Shown: positions 1-5,486 of the stretch, piece by piece
How the letters are laid out: each line of letters starts with the position of its first letter
How positions within the stretch are numbered: position 1 is the stretch's first letter
Assembly: GCA_009925965.1 (NCBI GenBank)
Contig: RFPW01000099.1
Span: 1 to 7,640, forward strand
DNA from: Betaproteobacteria bacterium
Lineage (GTDB): Bacteria; Pseudomonadota; Gammaproteobacteria; Burkholderiales; Burkholderiaceae_E
Direction of reading: 5' to 3'
DNA length: 7,640 nt
Notes under the pieces: model-generated
Seen by the model: the letters and a program-made list of their open reading frames with translations, nothing else
Told to the model about the DNA's origin: nothing
The model's database searches: none
Position numbers and translations under genes: made by a program

Positions 1-1
1 C

Positions 2-1405
2 AAGCAGGTACAACAGGAAGAGCATTTTGATGCGATCCGGATTGGCCTCGCTTCGCCCGACAAGATTCGTTCGTGGTCTTATGGTGAAGTCAAGAAGCCG
101 GAGACGATCAATTACCGCACCTTCAAGCCCGAACGCGATGGCTTGTTCTGCGCCAAGATCTTTGGGCCTATCAAAGACTACGAATGTTTGTGCGGTAAGT
201 ACAAGCGCCTCAAGCATCGCGGCGTCATCTGCGAAAAATGCGGCGTTGAAGTTACCTTGGCCAAGGTTCGCCGGGAGCGCATGGGCCACATTGAGCTGGC
301 CAGCCCGACTGCCCATATCTGGTTCCTGAAGTCCCTCCCGTCGCGTCTGGGGATGGTCCTCGACATGGCGCTGCGTGACATCGAGCGTGTGCTGTACTTC
401 GAAGCGTTCGTGGTCGTTGAGCCGGGGATGACGCCGCTCAAACGCGGCCAGTTGATGACGGAAGACGACTATCTGGCCAAGACCGAAGAGTTCGGTGACG
501 AATTCAAGGCGCAGATGGGCGCGGAAGCCGTGCGCGAACTGTTGCGCGCTATCGATGTCGATCGTGAGGTCGAGCAACTGCGTATCGACCTCAAAGAGTC
601 GCGTTCGGACGCCAAGACCAAGAAATACGCCAAGCGCCTCAAAGTCCTGGAGGGGTTCCAGCGCTCGGGCATCAAGCCCGACTGGATGGTGCTCGAAGTG
701 CTGCCAGTGCTGCCGCCCGAATTGCGGCCGCTGGTGCCACTTGACGGCGGTCGTTTTGCGACTTCAGATTTGAACGATCTCTACCGTCGCGTGATTAACC
801 GTAACAATCGCTTGAAGCGCTTGCTCGAGCTCAAGGCGCCCGAAATTATCGTGCGCAATGAGAAGCGCATGCTCCAGGAATCGGTCGATTCGCTGCTCGA
901 TAACGGTCGTCGCGGTAAGGCCATGACGGGCGCCAACAAGCGTCCGCTCAAGTCGCTGGCTGACATGATCAAGGGCAAGGGCGGGCGCTTCCGCCAGAAC
1001 TTGCTGGGCAAGCGGGTCGACTACTCTGGCCGTTCGGTGATTGTGGTCGGACCACAGCTCAAACTGCATCAGTGCGGCTTGCCCAAGTTGATGGCGTTGG
1101 AGCTCTTTAAGCCCTTCATCTTCAACAAGCTCGAGACCATGGGCATCGCGACCACCATCAAGGCCGCGAAGAAGTTTGTTGAAAATCAAGAACCCGTCGT
1201 TTGGGACATCCTCGAAGACGTGATTCGTGAGCACCCTATCCTGCTCAACCGGGCGCCGACACTCCACCGCCTGGGGATTCAGGCCTTTGAGCCGCAACTG
1301 GTCGAAGGCAAGGCGATTCAGCTGCACCCGCTCGTTTGCGCCGCGTTCAATGCCGACTTTGACGGCCGTTGTCGCTCGAGGCGCAGCTCGAGGCTCGGAC
1401 CCTGA
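2..1405 (+). CDS. rpoC: RNA polymerase subunit beta-prime, N-terminal part (5'-partial, frame broken at 3' end)
   Basis: This is the N-terminal third of RpoC, the catalytic clamp subunit of DNA-directed RNA polymerase. The frame is open from base 2, and its first codon matches about codon 9 of E. coli RpoC, so the true start lies just left of the window. Seen in order: the N-terminal zinc finger with Cys codons at 185, 191, 230 and 239 (YECLCG, then ICEKCG); the clamp-helix region that binds sigma at about 770-905 (RRVINRNNRLKRLL); the switch segment KRVDYSGRSV from 1010; NRAPTLHRLGIQAFEP near 1247-1290; and the start of the double-psi beta-barrel active-site motif NADFDG ending at 1366. Two metal-binding Asp codons are present (1355-1357 and 1361-1363). 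The third should follow the Gly at 1364-1366 but is missing. Frame 2 then reads 12 unrelated codons (RCRSRRSS...) to a TGA at 1403-1405. The matching C-terminal part continues in frame 1. Identity is certain; only the integrity is in doubt. Confidence 0.95.
   Translation, partial: KQVQQEEHFDAIRIGLASPDKIRSWSYGEVKKPETINYRTFKPERDGLFCAKIFGPIKDYECLCGKYKRLKHRGVICEKCGVEVTLAKVRRERMGHIELASPTAHIWFLKSLPSRLGMVLDMALRDIERVLYFEAFVVVEPGMTPLKRGQLMTEDDYLAKTEEFGDEFKAQMGAEAVRELLRAIDVDREVEQLRIDLKESRSDAKTKKYAKRLKVLEGFQRSGIKPDWMVLEVLPVLPPELRPLVPLDGGRFATSDLNDLYRRVINRNNRLKRLLELKAPEIIVRNEKRMLQESVDSLLDNGRRGKAMTGANKRPLKSLADMIKGKGGRFRQNLLGKRVDYSGRSVIVVGPQLKLHQCGLPKLMALELFKPFIFNKLETMGIATTIKAAKKFVENQEPVVWDILEDVIREHPILLNRAPTLHRLGIQAFEPQLVEGKAIQLHPLVCAAFNADFDGRCRSRRSSRLGP
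1364..1369 (+). other. rpoC: Deletion/frameshift junction inside the rpoC catalytic motif
   Basis: In frame 2 the sequence reads Asn-Ala-Asp-Phe-Asp-Gly up to 1366. In frame 1 it reads Pro-Leu-Ser-Leu from 1366. In bacterial RpoC the invariant order is NADFDGDQMAVHVP followed by L(S/T)LEAQ. Seven residues (DQMAVHV) plus one base are therefore absent, which gives 22 nt. The exact break can slide by about a base because a C is shared. Everything before and after aligns without gaps near the site. This follows from family conservation; the missing bases themselves cannot be seen here. Confidence 0.9.
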
Positions 1406-4176
1406 TGCTGGCCTCGAACAACGTGCTGTTCCCGTCCAACGGCGAACCGTCGATTGTGCCGTCCCAAGACATCGTGCTGGGTCTGTATTACACGACCCGG
1501 GACAAGGTCAATGGCAAGGGCGAGGGGATGATCTTTGCCGATGTGCGCGAAGTCGAACGGGCGTATCTGAATGATGCGGTCGAGCTTGGGACACGGATTT
1601 CGGTGCGGCTGATCGAGCACGATCTCGACCGTGAAACCGGGGTCAAGACCCCGCGCCGGCGTTTCGTTGAAGCGACGACGGTCGGGCGCGCGCTGATGTC
1701 GGAGATTCTTCCGGCTGGCCTGACGTTCGATCACATCAACAAGGCGCTCAAGAAGAAAGAAATCGCGCGTCTGATCAACGCCTCGTTTCGCAAGTGCGGC
1801 CTGCGTGAGACGGTGATTTTTGTCGACCGCCTGATGCAGACCGGCTTCCGGCTCGCGACCCGCGGGGGCATCTCGATTGCGATCGACGACATGCTGATCC
1901 CATCGCGCAAGGTGGGGATTCTCGCCGAAGCCGAAGCGCAGGTGAAAGAGATCGAACAGCAGTACGTGTCGGGCCTGGTCACCCAGGGCGAGCGTTACAA
2001 CAAGGTGGTCGATATCTGGGGCAAAGCGGGCGATGACGTCGGCAAGGCCATGATGGAGCAGTTGCAGCGCGAACCGGTGAAGAATCGCGAAGGCAAGATC
2101 GAGCAGCAGGAGTCGTTTAACGCCATCTACATGATGGCTGACTCCGGCGCACGCGGTTCTGCGGCTCAGATTCGTCAGCTTGCGGGGATGCGCGGCCTGA
2201 TGGCCAAGCCGGACGGCTCGATCATCGAGACCCCGATCACGGCTAACTTCCGCGAAGGCCTGAACGTGTTGCAGTACTTCATTTCGACCCACGGCGCGCG
2301 TAAGGGCCTGGCCGACACGGCATTGAAGACCGCGAACTCGGGCTACCTCACGCGTCGCCTGGTCGACGTGACCCAGGATCTGGTCGTGATTGTCGACGAC
2401 TGCGGCACTCCGAATGGCGTCACCATGCGGGCGCTGATCGAGGGCGGTGAAGTCATCGAAGCGCTGCGTGACCGGATTCTGGGCCGCGTCACGGCGGCCG
2501 ATGTGGTCGACCTGGAAACGCAGGAAACCGTTTTTGAGAACGGAACTCTCCTCGACGAAGATTCGGTGGAACTGATTGATGCCAAGGGCATTGATGAGGT
2601 CCGGGTGCGCACCCCGCTCACCTGCGATACCCGCTATGGCCTATGTGCCAAGTGTTACGGTCGCGATCTCGGCCGCGGAGTATTGGTTAATTCCGGCGAG
2701 GCGGTGGGTGTGATTGCCGCCCAGTCGATTGGCGAGCCGGGCACGCAGCTCACCATGCGAACCTTCCACATCGGTGGCGCAGCTTCGCGGGCTGCGGTGG
2801 CTAATTCGGTCGAAGCGAAGTCCAACGGGAATGTCCGACTGACCGAACAGTTCCGCCTGGTGCATAACGCAAAAGGCGAGCAGGTCGTGATCGGGCGTTC
2901 CGGTGAGGTCCTGATTGTGGATGACGCGGGACGTGAGCGCGAGCGCCACAAAGTACCGTACGGCGCGATTCTGGCGGTCCAGGCTGGTCGCCCGATCAAG
3001 GCTGGTGCCACCATCGCGACCTGGGATCCACTGACACGTCCGATCATCACCGAGTACGCCGGCCGGATCCGGTTCGAGAACGTCGAGGAAGGGGCCACCG
3101 TCGCCAAGCAGGTTGACGAAGTCACCGGCCTGTCGACACTCGTGGTGATCGACGCGAAACGCCGCGGAACGATTAAGACGGTGCGGCCTCAGGTCCGACT
3201 GCTCGATGCGCAGGGCAACGAGGTCAAGATCGCCAACACGGAGCATTCTGTGACGATCGGATTCCCAGTCGGCGCCCTGATTACGGTGCGCGACGGCCAG
3301 GAAGTGGGTCCCGGAGAGGTGCTGGCGCGGATTCCCCAAGAATCGCAAAAGACCCGAGACATTACTGGGGGGCTACCGCGTGTGGCCGAGCTGTTCGAGG
3401 CCCGTTCGCCCAAGGACGCCGGCATGTTGGCGGAAGTTACCGGGACCGTCTCGTTTGGGAAGGACACGAAGGGCAAGCAGCGTCTCGTCATCACGGATAC
3501 GGATGGCAATCCGCACGAGTTCCTGATCCCCAAAGAAAAGAACGTCCTGGTGCACGACGGTCAGGTGGTCAACGTGGGAGAGCTGATTGTCGATGGTCCG
3601 GCCGATCCGCACGACATTTTGCGGCTGCTCGGGGTCGAGGCGCTTGCGCGTTACATCGTCGACGAGGTTCAGGACGTCTATCGCCTCCAGGGGGTGAAGA
3701 TCAACGACAAGCACATTGAAGTGATCGTTCGCCAGATGCTGCGCCGCGTTCAGATCGAATATCCGGGTGACACCGAGTTCATCCCGGGTGAGCAGGTCGA
3801 ACGCAGCGAGTTGTTCGATGAGAACGATAAGGTCAATGCCCGCGACGGCATCCCGGCGACTTACCTGAACCTGTTGCTTGGTATCACCAAGGCGTCGTTG
3901 TCGACGGACTCGTTCATCTCGGCCGCCTCGTTCCAGGAGACCACGCGCGTGCTGACCGAGGCCGCGATCATGGGCAAGCGAGACGATTTGCGTGGGCTGA
4001 AAGAAAACGTCATCGTGGGACGCCTGATTCCTGCCGGAACCGGACTGGCGTTTCATCGGGCCCGTCGGGACAAGGAGGCATCGGAGTCCCGCGAGGCCGC
4101 GGCCGCAGCGGAAGCCTTGTTCGAGGCGCCGACGGACGAGGCGATGGCTGCTGCGGTACCCGATACGCAGATGTAA
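1369..4176 (+). CDS. rpoC: RNA polymerase subunit beta-prime, C-terminal part (frame +1 relative to the N-terminal part)
   Basis: This is the remaining two thirds of RpoC. Homology resumes at the Pro codon 1366-1368 (PLSLEAQLEAR) and runs without interruption to TAA at 4174-4176. Features seen: the secondary-channel and bridge-helix region with ADSGARGSAAQIRQLAGMRG near 2140-2200 and TANSGYLTRRLVDV near 2330-2370; the second zinc site with Cys codons at 2401, 2623, 2644 and 2653, spaced exactly as E. coli C814/C888/C895/C898; and the trigger loop TMRTFHIGG with its catalytic His at 2767-2769. A long insertion follows and ends at GGLPRVAELFEARSPK, which is the proteobacterial SI3 insertion. 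The C-terminal clamp/jaw motifs are NEVQDVY-like and GRLIPAGTG. The tail after FHRARRDK is Ala/Glu-rich and poorly conserved, as usual. The first in-frame starts are TTG 1369 and ATG 1405. Neither has a convincing Shine-Dalgarno, so this is best read as the second half of one broken gene, not as an independent gene. Confidence 0.94.
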   Translation: MSLEAQLEARTLMLASNNVLFPSNGEPSIVPSQDIVLGLYYTTRDKVNGKGEGMIFADVREVERAYLNDAVELGTRISVRLIEHDLDRETGVKTPRRRFVEATTVGRALMSEILPAGLTFDHINKALKKKEIARLINASFRKCGLRETVIFVDRLMQTGFRLATRGGISIAIDDMLIPSRKVGILAEAEAQVKEIEQQYVSGLVTQGERYNKVVDIWGKAGDDVGKAMMEQLQREPVKNREGKIEQQESFNAIYMMADSGARGSAAQIRQLAGMRGLMAKPDGSIIETPITANFREGLNVLQYFISTHGARKGLADTALKTANSGYLTRRLVDVTQDLVVIVDDCGTPNGVTMRALIEGGEVIEALRDRILGRVTAADVVDLETQETVFENGTLLDEDSVELIDAKGIDEVRVRTPLTCDTRYGLCAKCYGRDLGRGVLVNSGEAVGVIAAQSIGEPGTQLTMRTFHIGGAASRAAVANSVEAKSNGNVRLTEQFRLVHNAKGEQVVIGRSGEVLIVDDAGRERERHKVPYGAILAVQAGRPIKAGATIATWDPLTRPIITEYAGRIRFENVEEGATVAKQVDEVTGLSTLVVIDAKRRGTIKTVRPQVRLLDAQGNEVKIANTEHSVTIGFPVGALITVRDGQEVGPGEVLARIPQESQKTRDITGGLPRVAELFEARSPKDAGMLAEVTGTVSFGKDTKGKQRLVITDTDGNPHEFLIPKEKNVLVHDGQVVNVGELIVDGPADPHDILRLLGVEALARYIVDEVQDVYRLQGVKINDKHIEVIVRQMLRRVQIEYPGDTEFIPGEQVERSELFDENDKVNARDGIPATYLNLLLGITKASLSTDSFISAASFQETTRVLTEAAIMGKRDDLRGLKENVIVGRLIPAGTGLAFHRARRDKEASESREAAAAAEALFEAPTDEAMAAAVPDTQM

Positions 4177-4190
4177 GTTCATTCCGTCGG

Positions 4191-4229
4191 CTTCTGAGCG
4201 GCATGGCGCGTTGCCCTGCTGCTCAGAAG
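4191..4229. repeat. 39-nt imperfect inverted repeat between rpoC and rpsL
   Basis: The arms 4191-4208 and 4212-4229 pair at 17 of 18 positions: CTTCTGAGC pairs perfectly with GCTCAGAAG, followed by one G-T, three Watson-Crick pairs, one T/C mismatch (4204/4216), three GC pairs and a closing G-T around a CGT loop. It begins 14 nt after the rpoC stop codon. It has no T-run on either side, so it is not a standard intrinsic terminator. It could be an RNA structure protecting or processing the rpoC 3' end, or a DNA dyad acting on the promoter that starts 2 bp downstream. Confidence 0.75.
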
Positions 4230-4231
4230 AG

Positions 4232-4260
4232 TTGACGGCCCGCTCGGCGCGTTTTACACT
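4232..4260 (+). promoter_or_regulatory. Probable sigma70 promoter of the str operon (rpsL-rpsG-fusA)
   Basis: The -35 element TTGACG (4232-4237, 5 of 6 consensus bases) is separated by exactly 17 bp from the -10 element TACACT (4255-4260, 4 of 6, including the key T, A and last T). Predicted initiation near 4267 would leave a leader of about 38 nt before rpsL. Location and spacing fit an independent str-operon promoter downstream of rpoBC, and I see no better candidate in the gap. No transcription data are available here. Confidence 0.6.
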
Positions 4261-4278
4261 CGCCGGCTTTCCGTATTT

Positions 4279-4293
4279 GGCGCAGCGTGCGCC
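4279..4293 (+). promoter_or_regulatory. Small hairpin in the rpsL leader
   Basis: GGCGCA (4279-4284) and TGCGCC (4288-4293) form a perfect 6-bp GC-rich stem with a GCG loop. It ends 11 nt before the rpsL ATG, occupying the place where a Shine-Dalgarno would be expected to lie or lead in. The remaining bases, TTCCTTAAAAA, contain no AGGAG-like sequence. It may shape ribosome access to rpsL; that role is inferred. Confidence 0.5.
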
Positions 4294-4304
4294 TTCCTTA
4301 AAAA

Positions 4305-4679
4305 ATGCCGACCATCAACCAATTGGTGCGCAAGCCGAGAGAATCGGCTGTCATCAAAAGCAAAAGCCCCGCCCTGCAAGACTGTCCGCAGCGCCGCGGT
4401 GTGTGTACTCGCGTCTACACCACGACCCCCAAAAAGCCGAACTCGGCCCTGCGTAAAGTTGCCAAAGTGCGCCTCACCAATGGCTTTGAAGTCATTAGCT
4501 ACATTGGCGGCGAAGGCCACAATCTGCAGGAACACTCGGTGGTCCTCATTCGGGGCGGTCGCGTGAAGGATCTGCCCGGTGTGCGTTACCACATTGTCCG
4601 CGGTTCGCTCGACCTTCAAGGGGTCAAGAACCGCAAGCAGTCCCGTTCCAAGTACGGCGCCAAGCGGCCGAAGAAGTAA
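4305..4679 (+). CDS. rpsL: 30S ribosomal protein S12
   Basis: S12 is a small-subunit protein at the decoding centre that contacts helices of 16S rRNA and monitors codon-anticodon pairing. The product is 124 residues, the normal bacterial length, and collinear with the family throughout: MPTINQLVRK at the start, the TTTPKKPNSALRK loop (residues 39-51), GGEGHNLQEHS (68-78), GGRVKDLPGVRYH (84-96) and the basic tail YGAKRPKK. Lys43, Lys88 and Pro91 are the wild-type residues at the classical streptomycin-resistance sites, so the sequence predicts a streptomycin-sensitive S12. Asp89 is the residue beta-methylthiolated by RimO in E. coli. The ATG at 4305 is fixed by the conserved MPTINQLVRK start, although no clear Shine-Dalgarno precedes it. 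It is the first gene of the str operon here, 128 nt after rpoC and 192 nt before rpsG. The wording resembles betaproteobacterial S12 most closely, by memory. Confidence 0.98.
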   Translation: MPTINQLVRKPRESAVIKSKSPALQDCPQRRGVCTRVYTTTPKKPNSALRKVAKVRLTNGFEVISYIGGEGHNLQEHSVVLIRGGRVKDLPGVRYHIVRGSLDLQGVKNRKQSRSKYGAKRPKK

Positions 4680-4871
4680 TTTGTTTGTTGTTTAGGGGTT
4701 CGGGCGCGATTGCCCGGATCTTCCACCCGGTGGGTCTGACCCACCAGTAAGCGGCGCCGCCCGTGTCCCGTCCTCAAGCAGAGGTCGAGACCCTTGTCGG
4801 TGTCACGTGGTCACCGTCCGAGCCCTCGCGGATCCGGATGTTGGCCCTGCTGAAGCCTTAGGAGTGTTGTT
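4680..4871 (+). promoter_or_regulatory. rpsL-rpsG spacer with tandem hairpins; possible S7 feedback site
   Basis: The 192-nt spacer holds two closely spaced potential hairpins. The first pairs 4699-4705 (TTCGGGC) with 4712-4718 (GCCCGGA), with one G-T pair and a GCGATT loop. The second is a perfect 7-bp stem, GGTGGGT (4729-4735) with ACCCACC (4739-4745), around CTG. A 10-bp palindrome GCGGCGCCGC (4751-4760) and a weaker CGGTG/CACCG stem (4798-4802 with 4812-4816) follow. None has a T-run, so they are not obvious terminators. In E. coli, S7 represses its own operon by binding the rpsL-rpsG intercistronic mRNA; a matching role here is inferred from position only. Confidence 0.4.
4860..4864 (+). 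promoter_or_regulatory. Ribosome binding site of rpsG
   Basis: AGGAG lies 7 nt before the ATG at 4872. This is a strong, well-spaced Shine-Dalgarno, unlike the rpsL start, and it supports the chosen rpsG start. Confidence 0.85.
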
Positions 4872-5342
4872 ATGCCTCGTCGTCGCGAAGTCCCCAAACG
4901 GGACATTCTTCCGGATCCCAAGTTCGGCAGTGTGGATGTCACCAAGTTCATCAACGTCCTGATGCTGTCGGGCAAAAAGGCCGTGGCGGAACAGATCGTG
5001 TACCGTGCTTTCGAGCAGATTCATACCAAATCTGGAAAGGATCCGCTCGAGGTGTTTTCCGTTGCCCTTTCGAACTGCCGGCCGATGGTCGAGGTCAAGA
5101 GCCGTCGCGTGGGTGGTGCCAACTATCAGGTGCCGGTCGAAGTGCGCCCAGTGCGCCGGATGGCGTTGGCGATGCGTTGGTTGCGTGAAGCCGCGAAGAA
5201 GCGCGGTGAAAAATCGATGGGTCAGCGTCTGGCCAACGAGTTGCTTGAAGCGTTTGAGAACCGCGGCTCAGCGGTTAAGAAGCGCGACGAGGTTCATCGG
5301 ATGGCCGAGGCCAACAAGGCGTTCTCACACTTCCGCTTCTAA
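4872..5342 (+). CDS. rpsG: 30S ribosomal protein S7
   Basis: S7 is a primary assembly protein that binds the 3' major domain of 16S rRNA, nucleates the 30S head and lines the E-site side of the mRNA channel. The product is 156 residues, the usual short-form length. It opens MPRRREVPKRDILPDPKFGS and has the helical segment VTKFINVLMLSGKKAVAEQIVY (residues 23-44), the extended beta-hairpin VKSRRVGGANYQVPVEVRP (about 75-93) that contacts rRNA, and the basic helical end KRDEVHRMAEANKAFSHFRF. It has no truncation or frameshift. The start is fixed by the family N-terminus and the AGGAG 7 nt upstream. It is second in the operon. In E. coli S7 is also the translational repressor of this operon, and the structured spacer in front of this gene would be the place to look for the same control. 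Confidence 0.98.
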   Translation: MPRRREVPKRDILPDPKFGSVDVTKFINVLMLSGKKAVAEQIVYRAFEQIHTKSGKDPLEVFSVALSNCRPMVEVKSRRVGGANYQVPVEVRPVRRMALAMRWLREAAKKRGEKSMGQRLANELLEAFENRGSAVKKRDEVHRMAEANKAFSHFRF

Positions 5343-5356
5343 GCCTTTCGAGGCTT
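5341..5356 (+). promoter_or_regulatory. Hairpin overlapping the rpsG stop codon
   Basis: AAGCCT (5341-5346) and AGGCTT (5351-5356) form a perfect 6-bp stem around a TTCG loop. The two As belong to the rpsG TAA stop. No T-run follows (GACTGGGG), so it is unlikely to be an efficient intrinsic terminator. It could mark an mRNA 3' end, a processing site, or partial attenuation between rpsG and fusA. Confidence 0.5.
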
Positions 5357-5430
5357 GACTGGGGTGTCGAGGCCGTTGTGGCGGTTTCACGCCCGTGGTG
5401 CAAACCCGAAACACAAATCGTCCTGTCCCT

Positions 5431-5463
5431 GAGATTTTTTGTCTCTCTTTTCTGTCGCCCTCA
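5431..5463 (+). promoter_or_regulatory. Pyrimidine-rich leader segment upstream of fusA
   Basis: After GAGA at 5431-5434 comes a six-T run (5435-5440), then a nearly pure pyrimidine tract (TCTCTCTTTTCT) and CGCCCTC. GAGA can pair with TCTC at 5442-5445, but that stem is only 4 bp. U-rich leader tracts are known ribosomal protein S1 contacts, so the stretch may aid fusA initiation. I could not find a convincing fusA promoter in the 5343-5486 spacer, so read-through from rpsL-rpsG is the simplest expectation. Confidence 0.3.
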
Positions 5464-5472
5464 ACCGCTACT

Positions 5473-5477
5473 AGGGA
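5473..5477 (+). promoter_or_regulatory. Ribosome binding site of fusA
   Basis: AGGGA lies 9 nt before the ATG at 5487. This is a moderate Shine-Dalgarno at acceptable spacing, and it supports the conserved MARKTPIERYRN start. Confidence 0.65.
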
Positions 5478-5486
5478 ATTCGAACC

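Noticed and set aside
1364..1405. Programmed ribosomal frameshift or intein/intron remnant in rpoC
   Set aside because: A frameshift alone would not restore the seven missing residues. There is no slippery heptamer or inserted sequence at the junction; bases are lost, not gained.
4191..4245. Intrinsic terminator of rpoC
   Set aside because: The stem is strong but is followed by AGAGTTGACGG, without a T-run, so the standard terminator model does not apply.
4211..4456. An 81-codon + strand frame beginning before rpsL and running into it
   Set aside because: It overlaps the conserved S12 gene in another frame and crosses the promoter and leader; the peptide shows no recognisable feature.
4375..4600. 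Streptomycin-resistance mutation in rpsL
   Set aside because: Residues 43, 88 and 91 are the wild-type Lys, Lys and Pro.
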